Counted from the first letter of the stretch, positions 46,528 through 54,410 are shown. The stretch is DNA of 64,000 nt from Coriobacteriia bacterium (GCA_003149935.1 QAMH01000004.1:124001-188000), one strand, 5' to 3'. Notes: generated from the letters alone by a model not told the origin. Numbers and translations: made by a program.

Positions 46528-47703
46528 TTATCTGACTCCCATGAGCCAATCTCTCGCCGATAGTACCCGACACTCTTTCGTCTGGTAGCTGTCCTCTACG
46601 CGAGCAACCACAAATCGCCTGGACTGGGCAATGTCAAGCTCGTCCCCCACGCCAAGCAAATGTCGCGCGTATTTGGAGTGGTAGGTACGCGACGATTTTA
46701 TTTCCACAGCCTGCCTGTCCGCAGGGTTCGTGAAGTCGAGGAGGTCGATTTCACGCTTGCTGTCATCTCGGTAGAAGTACAGTTCCGGACGCGTGGCGTT
46801 ATTGAGATGCTGCTTTGCGGTTTCGGAAATGATGAGATTCTCGAACACGGCTCCAAACATCTCATGATTAACGAGTTGCTCCACTGACGTGATGTGAAGC
46901 AAGTGGCAAAGCAAGCCCGTATCGTAGAAGTACAGCTTGGGGGATTTTGTCAGGCGTTTCCGGGCATTCGCGTGGAAAGGCTGAAGCAAGAAGACGATGT
47001 GGCTCGATTCGAGGATGGAGAGCCACGATTTTGCAGTCCTTGGGGCCACGTCCGCGTCGTTTGCAAGTGAAGAGTAGTTTAGAAGCGCCCCCGTGTTCAA
47101 AGCGCACATCTCGAGCAGCCTGCGAAACGACGTCTTGTTTCGCACGTCAAGCAATCCCGCAACATCTCTTTCTATATATGTCTCCACGTAGCTTGGAAAG
47201 TATGCTGCTGGTGGGATATCCGCAGAATGAAGGCGTGGATACCCGCCCATGAAGGTGAAATCATCAACTGCGTAGTTTCCCTGCATGCTGTCTTGAAGCT
47301 CCCGATAGGATAGGGGGAGTAATGTCGTCAATCCGATGCGTCCGGCGAGCGACTGGGAGATGCTTTCCATCAAGAGGAAGCTCTGGGATCCGGTGAGAAC
47401 GTATTGGCCGGCAGATCCGCGTTCGTCACTCACGACTTGGATCATCGAGAAGAGGCCGGGAGCATACTGTGCCTCGTCGATGATGAGACGCTCCGGCCTA
47501 TTGCGAATGAAGCTCACCGGATCCTCGATCGCCGCTGCGCGTATTTGAGGGTCCTCCAACGTTACATACGAATAATCGGGGAACGCGTGCTTGGCGAGCG
47601 TTGACTTTCCGCTTTGACGCGGACCGGTAAGCGAGACGACTGGGTACCAGCCCGCGGCCTGTTTAAGCTTCGGTTCAAGCGCCCTATGTATGAAGCCTTG
47701 CAT
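46528..47703 (-). CDS. AAA ATPase with DUF4143 domain
   Basis: A 391-residue protein of the AAA_14/DUF4143 family. Walker A is GPRQSGKSTLAKHAF near residue 28, followed by YVTLEDPQIRAAA and Walker B ERLIIDEAQYAPGLF near 90. QYVLTGSQSFLLM and LAGRIGLTTLLPLSYRE follow. The C-terminal half holds the DUF4143 pattern (YFPSYVETYIERDVAGLLDV, KLYFYDTGLLCHLL, ENLIISETAKQ, FYRDDSKREIDLL), which resembles a nuclease-like module with the final D and E. Function of the family is unknown. The start follows GAGGAG. It is convergent with dnaE and bordered upstream by AT-rich DNA with repeated TTGGTA motifs. Confidence 0.88.
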   Translation of the reverse strand: MQGFIHRALEPKLKQAAGWYPVVSLTGPRQSGKSTLAKHAFPDYSYVTLEDPQIRAAAIEDPVSFIRNRPERLIIDEAQYAPGLFSMIQVVSDERGSAGQYVLTGSQSFLLMESISQSLAGRIGLTTLLPLSYRELQDSMQGNYAVDDFTFMGGYPRLHSADIPPAAYFPSYVETYIERDVAGLLDVRNKTSFRRLLEMCALNTGALLNYSSLANDADVAPRTAKSWLSILESSHIVFLLQPFHANARKRLTKSPKLYFYDTGLLCHLLHITSVEQLVNHEMFGAVFENLIISETAKQHLNNATRPELYFYRDDSKREIDLLDFTNPADRQAVEIKSSRTYHSKYARHLLGVGDELDIAQSRRFVVARVEDSYQTKECRVLSARDWLMGVR

Positions 47704-47726
47704 GCAAGTCTCCTCGAAAACCAGAA

Positions 47727-47769
47727 TTGGTAATTAGATAATACCAAAATTAGGAAGTAAGACTTACCA
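47727..47769 (-). promoter_or_regulatory. TTGGTA/TACCAA repeats upstream of the ATPase gene
   Basis: TTGGTA and TACCAA form 6-bp inverted arms at 47727-47747. On the minus strand ATTTTGGTA occurs twice, 23 bp apart, and TATTAT could serve as -10. The position just before the DUF4143 gene suggests a promoter/operator. Confidence 0.4.
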
Positions 47770-47835
47770 AAATAATGAAGTAGGGAATACCGAAACGTTT
47801 TCTGCACGTGGGGTTGCAGGTGCGATGTCGCGGAT

Positions 47836-48030
47836 GCACAGAAACGGCGCATGTCTAGGGTCGCGGGGGCTCAGGCGCGGTCGGATGACGCACTTTTGGC
47901 TGATGTCTAGGGCCGGGGGCGCGCGAAGGCTAGAGGTTGGCGATTTCTGCGCAAGCGGAGACGGCGAATCCTAGAGATGGCCGCTTTTTGCGCGTGGGAA
48001 GTCGCAGACGCGAGGTTGCAGGTGCGAGAG
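47836..48030. repeat. ~190-bp extragenic repeat, copy 1
   Basis: Near-identical over about 190 bp to 49376-49566. It begins CAGAAACGGCGCATGTCTAG and contains TGACGCACTTTTGGCTGATG and GCTAGAGGTTGGCG. It lies between the ATPase gene and the nuclease-like gene. No coding sequence is supported in 47770-48308 beyond this repeat and a possible promoter; AATCCTAGGATT just after it is a 12-bp palindrome. Confidence 0.85.
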
Positions 48031-48077
48031 AGCGCGGGTAATCCTAGGATTGCGGGATTATTGCGCTCGGAGGCTGC

Positions 48078-48083
48078 TATAAT
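48078..48083 (+). promoter_or_regulatory. Consensus -10 (TATAAT) upstream of the nuclease-like gene
   Basis: A perfect TATAAT in GC-rich DNA, 226 bp before the gene start at 48309. A well-placed -35 is not evident. If used, the leader would be over 200 nt and would contain GGAG-(8 nt)-CTCC just downstream. Confidence 0.4.
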
Positions 48084-48308
48084 GCGCATCACTACATGGA
48101 GGCCATTAACTCCTCCTCCTCTTAATATTGGACGCTGCTGACCGGCGTTCTCATTCTAGGCATTTCGGGCATGTGACCCTTTGCAAATCGTCTCCGCGAG
48201 GACGGCTTTTCGTTTACTCGCTTCCGCTTGATCCACCAACCGAATACATCCCGAGCCTCCTGAACACACCGCAGCAGTTCGATTGTCCGAAAGGAACAGT
48301 GAGGCTCT

Positions 48309-49289
48309 ATGTCATTGCACATTGATGCCGATTGTGCGCTTGCATACTGGATGTCGAGTGCAGCGGGGCGCGGGGCTGCCAAACGTGCGTCGCATGAGAC
48401 GCTCATGGAGCGGTTTCAATCGGGCAATTTGCCTGGCTGGGCATACGGCAACGACATGCGCCTGCATGTCGTTGCCGAGGGCAAGAGTGCGTTCGTGAAC
48501 AGAAAGGGACTCTATTGCCGCGTGGTCATGTCGTCCCTGCCTCGTGATTCCTTTGCCTTTACCGATACGGGATTGCCCGTTGTCTCACCCGAGTACTGCT
48601 TTCTGCGACTTGCGAGCGCCCTATCGCTGCCCGAGCTTGCGAAGGTGGGCTCGCTGCTTTGTGCGGCGTTTTCGTTTGACGAGGCCGGTTGCCTGATGGA
48701 GCGTTGCGATCCGATTGTCTCCACCAATACATTACATAGGTACATCAAGGCGGCTGGGTCTATGAAGGGCGTAGTGCGGGCTCGCCGGGCGCTGCAGTTT
48801 GTTGCGGCTGGTGCGGCATCGCCGCCGGAGATAGACGCGACACTTTTGTTGTGCCTACCACCAATGCACGGCGGATATGGGTGTCCAATGCCAGAGCTCA
48901 ACGGGCATGTTAGGTTGAATCCCGTCATAGCGCGGTCACTGGGGTATGCGGATTGCTATGGCGATTTGCTCTGGCGCGATGCGAAGTGCATCGTCGAGTA
49001 CACTTCCGAGCAGCATCACACCGGCTATAGGAAGCAGGCGCGCGACGAGATGCGTCGCGCTGCGCTTGAGGCCATGGGCTATCGGGTATTTCTGCTCACA
49101 AAACCGCAGCTTCATAACCAGGTCGCGTTCGAGGGGTTTGCGCGGGCAGTGCTGCGCGCTATTGGGAAGCGTATGCCTCGCCGGAGTCTCGAGTATCAGA
49201 GCGCACAGTATGAGCTGCGCAAAAGCCTGCTCTTCGAGCCGTCATGGGCGATTACGCATGCATGTCACGATCGGGTGGGGGAACTGTGA
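48309..49289 (+). CDS. Predicted Vsr/DUF559-like nuclease-fold protein
   Basis: A 326-residue protein starting at an ATG preceded by GTGAGG. I do not recognise the first 200 residues with certainty. They are reminiscent of AbiEi-type proteins: SPEYCFLRLASALSLPELA, a family-typical segment in which a promoter-like cognate is judged by a 'winged helix plus nuclease' architecture. The C-terminal third reads DLLWRDAKCIVEYTSEQHHT, then RKQARDEMRRAALEAMGYRV and FLLTKPQL, which fits the PD-(D/E)XK fold of DUF559/Vsr-like proteins (D and ExE-type position, then a basic helix). A defence or DNA-repair role is inference. It is flanked on both sides by copies of a 190-bp repeat, which points to mobility. 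Confidence 0.6.
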   Translation: MSLHIDADCALAYWMSSAAGRGAAKRASHETLMERFQSGNLPGWAYGNDMRLHVVAEGKSAFVNRKGLYCRVVMSSLPRDSFAFTDTGLPVVSPEYCFLRLASALSLPELAKVGSLLCAAFSFDEAGCLMERCDPIVSTNTLHRYIKAAGSMKGVVRARRALQFVAAGAASPPEIDATLLLCLPPMHGGYGCPMPELNGHVRLNPVIARSLGYADCYGDLLWRDAKCIVEYTSEQHHTGYRKQARDEMRRAALEAMGYRVFLLTKPQLHNQVAFEGFARAVLRAIGKRMPRRSLEYQSAQYELRKSLLFEPSWAITHACHDRVGEL

Positions 49290-49375
49290 GACGAAGAAAG
49301 CCGGCAACTGTGGCAGGTATCGAGCTTTGGCTGGGTATCGGGTGCTGCAGATACTGCCGATGGCGTCGCAGGCGC

Positions 49376-49566
49376 GCAGAAACGGCGCATGTCTAGGGCC
49401 GCGGGGGCTCAGGTGCGGTCGGATGACGCACTTTTGGCTGATGTCTAGGGCCTGGGGCGCGCGAAGGCTAGAGGTTGGCGGTTTCTGCGCAAGTAGAGAC
49501 GGCGAATCCTAGAGATGGTCGATTTTTGCGCGTGGGAAGCTGCGGGTGTGAGATTGCGGATACAGG
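49376..49566. repeat. ~190-bp extragenic repeat, copy 2
   Basis: Direct-repeat partner of 47836-48030 with only scattered differences. Within it GCAGAAAC (49376) and GTTTCTGC (about 49481-49488) are perfectly complementary, so a long hairpin is possible. It lies just after the nuclease-like gene. Confidence 0.85.
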
Positions 49567-49668
49567 GGCGGTTATGGGAATGCTTGGAAAATATGCATTT
49601 TTAAGAAAATTATCCCTGGAAAATATGCAACTAAAGAGCGAATGGCAATCAACCTCAGGCAAGAGAAG

Positions 49669-49716
49669 TTTGCATTTTTGCAATTTCCAGCGTTTTAAAG
49701 TTTGCAAAAATGCAAA
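49669..49716. repeat. Perfect 15-bp inverted repeat (TGCA-rich hairpin)
   Basis: TTTGCATTTTTGCAA at 49669-49683 and its exact complement at 49702-49716, with an 18-nt spacer. A third half-copy (CATTTTTGCATTT) follows near 49737, and GGAAAATATGCA occurs twice just upstream. It lies in AT-rich DNA directly before the IS256 element. Confidence 0.7.
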
Positions 49717-49764
49717 TTTTGACTGTTTGAAGTCTACATTTTTGCATTTCACCTGGTAGATCCG

Positions 49765-51210
49765 GGTAGTGTCCCGAATGTTGGTGTAGGCACCTAGAAT
49801 CTGGTTCGTATTCTAGCCCATCATCTAGGCGGCCCTCCTTCCAATCGGATTATCGGCGACCACGACATCGATGATCCGCCTCGCATGCTCTTCGGCGGTT
49901 CCCTCGTATGCAGGCGCAGGAGCGGTCGGCTTTGACGGAGCCGTTGCCTGAGCGATCGATTCCTCCGTGAACCATCTCCTGCTCGCCCAATCCTCGTCCA
50001 TCTCGGAGAACACGGCTCCCAGCATCCGGATCAGCGACTTTCTGGATGGGAATACCTGCACTACGCGGCTCCTCCTCTTGAGCTCGCGGTTGGCACGCTC
50101 CTGCACGTTGTTGGTGCGAAGGCGCCTGTGGTGGGCATAGGGAAAATCGAGATAGGCGAGGGCATCCGCCTCTGCCTCCTCCAAAAGCTCCGCCGCCTTC
50201 GGACAGAAGCTGGAGACCTCCTCGCATGCAAGATGGTAGAGCTCGCGCACGAGATCCGGGTCGCGCTCGTCGAAGACGGCGTGCAGGATGGCGAGCACAG
50301 CCGCCCTCTTTTGCCTCGTGGGTGCACTTGATGCGGCATTCCTCATCAAGTGCACGATGCAGCGTTGCCAAGCAGCTCCTGGAAAGACCTCCTCTATCGC
50401 ACGCCTCAGTCCCTCATGGGCATCGGAGGTCACGCAGGCTACACCGTCTACCCCTCTCTCGCGAAGCGACCTCAAGAATGAGATCCAGCCTGCATAGGTC
50501 TCCGTATCGATGGCATCAAGGCTCAGCAGGCGCCTATAACCATCAGCGCCGACACCAATCGCGGTAACGAGGGCGCAAGAGGAGACATGACCTTCATCAC
50601 GGCATTTGATATAGGTGGCATCGAGCCAGATGTAGGGATATGCCACCTCCGAAAGATCGCGGCTCTGCAAATCGGCCACGATGTCATCCAAGGACTCGCA
50701 GATCCGCGACACTTGGCTTGAGCTCATGCGCTCGATGCCCATAGTGTGAGCTACGCGCTCGACCTTCCTTGTTGACACACCATTTGTCACCATTTCCGAT
50801 ATCGCCGCGATTACCGCACGATCCACCCGTGAATAACGCACTATCAGATCCTCTGGGAAATAGCTGCCTCGCCTGAGTTTTGGGATGCGCAGGTTGATCG
50901 TGCCAACACTGGTGTGAAGCATCCGCTCGCGATATCCGTTTCTCCGGTTGCCATCGGCGCAGGCGTCTTCTGCCTGCGCGTCCATTATCTCGTTTACAAG
51001 CGATTCGGCCATGATGCGGATGAGCTCTTGGATGTTGACCATCCCGTCATCGAATCTCGGTAAATCTTGGCAAAGTGCTTGCTGCTGCTCTAAACTGTTC
51101 ATTGCGGTCATCCCTTTCATCTCGAACTTCAGCAATTCAAGATTCTAGGCGATGACCGTTTCTTATGTTTCAATCGAAACGGTTCTTACACCAACATTTG
51201 GGACATGATC
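49765..51210 (-). mobile_element. IS256-family insertion sequence (1,446 bp)
   Basis: It has inverted ends with core TGTCCCRAATGTTGGTGTA (49770-49788 and complement of 51187-51205, one mismatch) and one transposase on the minus strand. The flanking sequence TAGATCCG is duplicated at 49757-49764 and 51211-51218, an 8-bp target duplication as expected for IS256. The intact ends and frame suggest a potentially active copy. Confidence 0.93.
49825..51102 (-). CDS. IS256-family (mutator-type) transposase
   Basis: About 425 residues from the ATG at 51102, preferred because AAAGGG lies 9 bases upstream; an in-frame ATG at 51135 exists. DDE candidates are the Asp in YIWLDATYIKCRDEG, the Asp in CVTSDAHEGLRRAI, and the Glu in RTNNVQERANRELKRRSRVV. 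The pattern AAWQRCIVHLMRNA is the signature H-x(3)-N region of the family. The N-terminal part (GYRERMLHTSVGTINLRIPK, LRRGSYFP) is typical. It should cut and move the surrounding element. The frame is complete. Confidence 0.95.
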   Translation of the reverse strand: MNSLEQQQALCQDLPRFDDGMVNIQELIRIMAESLVNEIMDAQAEDACADGNRRNGYRERMLHTSVGTINLRIPKLRRGSYFPEDLIVRYSRVDRAVIAAISEMVTNGVSTRKVERVAHTMGIERMSSSQVSRICESLDDIVADLQSRDLSEVAYPYIWLDATYIKCRDEGHVSSCALVTAIGVGADGYRRLLSLDAIDTETYAGWISFLRSLRERGVDGVACVTSDAHEGLRRAIEEVFPGAAWQRCIVHLMRNAASSAPTRQKRAAVLAILHAVFDERDPDLVRELYHLACEEVSSFCPKAAELLEEAEADALAYLDFPYAHHRRLRTNNVQERANRELKRRSRVVQVFPSRKSLIRMLGAVFSEMDEDWASRRWFTEESIAQATAPSKPTAPAPAYEGTAEEHARRIIDVVVADNPIGRRAA

Positions 51211-51325
51211 TAGATCCGTCACTTCTGACGATGCTTGATACTGTCGAGTACAGCCCCTCTTTGATTCGGCTCAGCATGGTCTAATAAAGAGAAAGATCGC
51301 TTTATCGTATAGGACGTCGCGGGTA

Positions 51326-51465
51326 CGCAGAAACGGCGGATGTCCAGGGTCCGGGGCGTACAGAGGCTAGAGGCCGGCGATTTCTGCACGTACTGGGACG
51401 GCGGACCTAGAGATTCGCGGTTTTGCGTGCTGGGGACTGCAGACGTGAGGGGTGCAGCACAGGAG
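51326..51465. repeat. ~190-bp extragenic repeat, copy 3 (internally deleted)
   Basis: Related to copies 1 and 2 (CGCAGAAACGGCGGATGTCC, then AGAGGCTAGAGGCCGGCGAT) but lacks about 50 bp between two GTCTAGGG-like repeats, consistent with deletion by recombination between them. It lies just beyond the IS256 element; 51219-51325 shows nothing else. Confidence 0.75.
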
Positions 51466-51524
51466 AGTCATTAGGGGCAACGTAATGAGTCATGTAAGTG
51501 CTGGAGGAAGGACTCACTAATATC

Positions 51525-51573
51525 AAATGAAAAGCACCGGTCCAAGAGGAAAATGACCTCCATACCAGTGCTT
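51525..51573 (-). terminator. Probable terminator of the small nuclease gene
   Basis: On the minus strand, AAGCACTGGT pairs with ACCGGTGCTT (one mismatch), an inner GAGG/CCTC strengthens the stem, and TTTCATTT follows. It begins 30 bp after the stop at 51603. Confidence 0.65.
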
Positions 51574-51602
51574 ATGCATGAATAATCTTAAAATACGACG
51601 AA

Positions 51603-52013
51603 CTAAATGTCAAACCTATCAGTCTGTTTTACAACAATGATGTTGCGTTTGCGATTAACAAACAGAAGATTTTTCAGGGCTCTTAATGCAGGAGAAATCT
51701 TGCGAAGCTCATGTTCGATTTGAGTGTCTGTCAGGTTTTTAATTCTTTGGCTGTCATATATGACATTTGGCGATTGATGTATTGCCTCACGAACGATCTT
51801 TAATACTTTGTCTGGTTTTGGACTTCGAGGTGATTTGATCTCCCAGACCAAGCCAAAGATATTTGCGTCGGGCGAATTGCGATAATCGTCATTGCTTTTC
51901 TTCGGGAAAAGCACGTCATGGCCACGTATTGCAAACGCTTCTGCTGTTCGCAGCTCGTGTGGCCAGACATTGGCTCCCGATTGAATGACTATGTTTCCTT
52001 CTAATCTCTTCAT
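51603..52013 (-). CDS. Small predicted nuclease, CdiA-CT (tRNase)-like
   Basis: About 136 residues from ATG 52013; in-frame starts at 52043 (ATG) and 52046 (TTG) also exist, none with a clear ribosome site. The order VWPHELRTAEAFAIRGHDVL, SPDANIFGLVWEIKSP, then SPNVIYDSQRI, with C-terminal NRKRNIIVVKQ, resembles PD-(D/E)XK nuclease domains seen at CdiA C-termini and in conjugative-element proteins. D in SPDAN and ExK in WEIKSP are the catalytic candidates. It stands alone with no immunity gene beside it. TATAAT lies about 8 bases before 52013, so a leaderless message is possible. Family assignment is by pattern and moderate. Confidence 0.6.
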   Translation of the reverse strand: MKRLEGNIVIQSGANVWPHELRTAEAFAIRGHDVLFPKKSNDDYRNSPDANIFGLVWEIKSPRSPKPDKVLKIVREAIHQSPNVIYDSQRIKNLTDTQIEHELRKISPALRALKNLLFVNRKRNIIVVKQTDRFDI

Positions 52014-52046
52014 AGAGATCATTATACTTGCGTTAAGCGACATCAA

Positions 52047-52572
52047 TCTCGTTTCTAGCCTTTGCGTGAGATAGCGCTGAGAGGGATGTCTCCATGGATT
52101 ATCTTTTCTCGTTTAGATTTGCATGTCTTCTGGTTCGAATTATCTAGGTTCTGATCGATGCGAGGATCAAATTATCTTGTGTATGGATAAATGTGAGTAA
52201 CGCTTTATCAGAGAATCAGATTAATTTGAAATCTGGTTAATGTTCTAGAAGATTAATTAGAAAACAGATTAATTTGTAATGTAAATAATGCATCAGTTAG
52301 TCTTAAGTGAGTAAAGCATTTAGTTTTAAATAGTCTATATATGGACAGTACTTTTACTAAAGTAATTCTGTTAAAGGATAAGTACATTTATAAGTAAAAG
52401 TCACTAGTAGGATTTCAATTATTAACTGGCAATACCTGCTAAATAATAAATACAAGTATATGTATTTTATTATTAAGTGATTTAAACAATTAGAATGTAT
52501 ATCCAAATAGAGAATGAAATCTTTTAAAATCGCTATCTGAATAGTTAGCAAAAATGGATGTTCAACTAACAA
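52047..52572. other. AT-rich intergenic gap
   Basis: About 500 bp that is strikingly AT-rich against the surrounding DNA. No gene is supported on either strand. CAGATTAATTTG occurs twice (52217-52228 and 52265-52276), with other TTAAT-containing variants between. It may hold the promoter region of the leftward nuclease gene and remnants of foreign DNA. From 52573 to 52900 I also see no convincing gene. Confidence 0.6.
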
Positions 52573-52902
52573 TTGATATTTATGAAATCTGAACAGCTAG
52601 GATTTTGTGAATTGCTCATAGCAAAGCTTCGAAAATGCATAGCGGTTTTGGATATGGGGTTCGATTTTCGTATATCGAAGTCGAAAATGGGCCAAAATCG
52701 CGTAGCTCGGGTGCCAAAACAGGGCAAATCGAGGCTTGGAATCAAGGGTTTGCGGCTCGGTCGATGTCTCGTGGCTAACGAAACGATATCCCCTGCAAAA
52801 ACGACGCGTTTAAACGCCTTCTAACGGGTTTTCCGGGGTCATGGGGTGTCTTGGGGCGCAGAGAAGGCCTTAGCGCCTCTCAGCGCCACATATTGCCCCA
52901 GC

Positions 52903-52975
52903 GTGAGGGGGCACGGGGTGTGCCTGCCAGGGCTTAGAAACCCATGCGCCCTGGTAGATACGTCCCGCCCCTCGT
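52903..52975. repeat. Stem-loop repeat, copy a
   Basis: Contains the 28-nt core beginning GGCTTAGAAACCCATGCGCC (52931-52958), shared with copy b at 53107. Within it CCAGGGC and GCCCTGG can pair, and outer GAGGGG/CCCCTC arms add a weaker stem. Confidence 0.6.
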
Positions 52976-53082
52976 GTTGTTTGCTGGCATTGTGACCACG
53001 GGAATCTGTCGGCTGAAGTCGCAAACAGGTTCAATCGATGTATCGCCCATATATAGAACGGGCGCGTGGGCTCTGGTTTCGG

Positions 53083-53149
53083 AGGGCGCGCGTGGTGCGT
53101 CTCCATGGCTTAGAAGCCCATGCGCCCTGGTAGACGCACCACGCGCCCT
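53083..53149. repeat. Stem-loop repeat, copy b
   Basis: The same core as copy a (53107-53134). Outer arms AGGGCGCGCGTGGTGCGTCT and AGACGCACCACGCGCCCT form an 18-bp stem with a 2-nt bulge. The arms differ from copy a while the core is conserved. Confidence 0.68.
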
Positions 53150-53201
53150 AGGTGTTGCATCTGGCGCTGTGTGTCACGGGGTCTGACCCCGTGACACATT
53201 T

Positions 53202-53592
53202 TGACCGGAGGGGCCGAAGGCCGCCCTCTTGTCATTTCGACCGGAGGGGCCGAAGGCCCCGGAGTGGAGAAATCTCGCCCGTCACAGCTACTGGAACGTA
53301 AGAGCGAGATCCCTCGGCTCCGCTCACTGCGTTCGCTTCGCTCGGGATGACAGGGGGGGTGCCGCGAGGCGGCGGAACGGGGAGATCCCTAGACTCCGCT
53401 CACTGCGTTCGCTTCGCTCGGGATGACAGGGGGGGGTGCTGCGCTCGGGATGACAGGGGGTGCCGCGAGGCGGCGGAACGGGGAGATCCCTCGGCTGCGC
53501 TCACTGCGTTCGCTGCGCTCGGGATGACAGGGGGTCGCTTCGCTCGGGATGACAGGGGGGGGTCGCTTCGCTCGGGATGACAGGGGGGGTCG
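53202..53592. repeat. Expanded array of TGTCAT/ATGACAG repeats
   Basis: A dense block of the interspersed repeat family. The end motif GCTCGGGATGACAGGGGG occurs six times (near 53341, 53418, 53444, 53519, 53543 and 53570). A larger unit starting GTGCCGCGAGGCGGCGGAAC occurs twice, followed by a 25-bp tandem tail. No gene is supported here. Confidence 0.85.
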
Positions 53593-53954
53593 CCGCCTTC
53601 CGAGAATTGTGAATGGAGGATGGAGAGGGCGGGGTTTCACGCGCCGCTCGTTGTCGAAAATCGACCGTTCATATTGGAGGCGCAGAAATCTGGGAGGGAT
53701 TTGCAGCGGTGTCTGGACGGGTTTGCAGCCCACGTAATGCTTCGGCGCGGAAGCGCGGATAAGCAAGGAGAGGGTGGCGCGGAAAGGCTGGTGGGCGGAG
53801 CGAAGATGGCGCGGAACCGCAGGTAAACGGCAATAAAGGGGCATTTTTGGACACTCGCTGGAAATCGAAGAAAGGGCTCGCGTTGGTCAAGTTTCTATGC
53901 CGTCATCGGGCGCTGCTGCTGTTTCTGGCTGGCAAAGTGACGTCGTTCTATAGG

Positions 53955-54190
53955 CTTCCGCGCTTGGTTCCGCGCTTCATAACACCAGGTCAAAGCATAT
54001 CGAACAGCGATTTCGGTACTTTTCCCGCGCTGGGTTCCGCGCCTGTATTTTGGACAGCGCGGGGATTTTGGGTGTGATAAGAGATGATTTGACGGCTTCC
54101 GCGCCTCGTTTGCGCAGGTCAGGTGGTGTCCCGCGCCAAAAATGCCAAAAATCCCGCGCTTTCTTTGACCTGGGGGTTTACAGCGCGGGG
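53955..54190. repeat. CCGCGC-rich palindromic element upstream of second giant gene
   Basis: CCGCGC or GCGCGG occurs about nine times. Two 22-bp near-repeats (53956 and 54022) each contain paired CCGCGC boxes 13 bp apart. CCAGGTCAAAG (53985-53995) is exactly complementary to 54163-54173, each followed outward by CCGCGC-type boxes, so the segment has inverted ends. A hairpin with CCGCGC/GCGCGG arms lies at 54038-54063. 53593-53954 shows no convincing gene. Confidence 0.6.
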
Positions 54191-54229
54191 GTCTGGGAGT
54201 AGAGTACGCAATGATTCAAAAGCGGCATT

Positions 54230-54354
54230 GGGCGCACTGCGCCCTTCGCGAGGAGTCAGCCAAAGTCACCCAGTGGGGGACTTGACGGCAAGCCTTAGGG
54301 CAAACCGTCAAACCCAGAGGGCGCGGCGGATCGTATGAACCGCAAGCCTTCATA
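54230..54354 (+). promoter_or_regulatory. Structured leader RNA of the second giant gene
   Basis: Four hairpins precede the start: GGGCGC/GCGCCC (54230-54244), AAGTCACCC/GGGGGACTT (54263-54283), TTGACGG/CCGTCAA enclosing GCC-GGC (54282-54311), and TATGAA/TTCATA (54334-54354). GGCAAGCC, AGGGCAAACC and CCGCAAGCC recall motifs of c-di-GMP-I riboswitches, but the fold does not match well. It may be a riboswitch or other cis-regulatory RNA for the adhesin; class not assigned. Confidence 0.42.
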
Positions 54355-54410
54355 AACGGGAAGACTGTGCGGCGACTCGCGGGCCGGAAGCAAGAAGGAA
54401 AGGCAGCAGG

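Noticed and set aside
48128..48325. 65-codon open frame before the nuclease-like gene
   Set aside because: It overlaps the next gene's start, lacks a ribosome site and shows no domain.
52573..52824. 83-codon open frame after the AT-rich gap
   Set aside because: No recognisable motif, no good ribosome site, and composition like non-coding DNA.
54230..54410. Cobalamin riboswitch
   Set aside because: AACGGGAAG superficially resembles part of that class, but the conserved downstream elements and overall pairing are absent.
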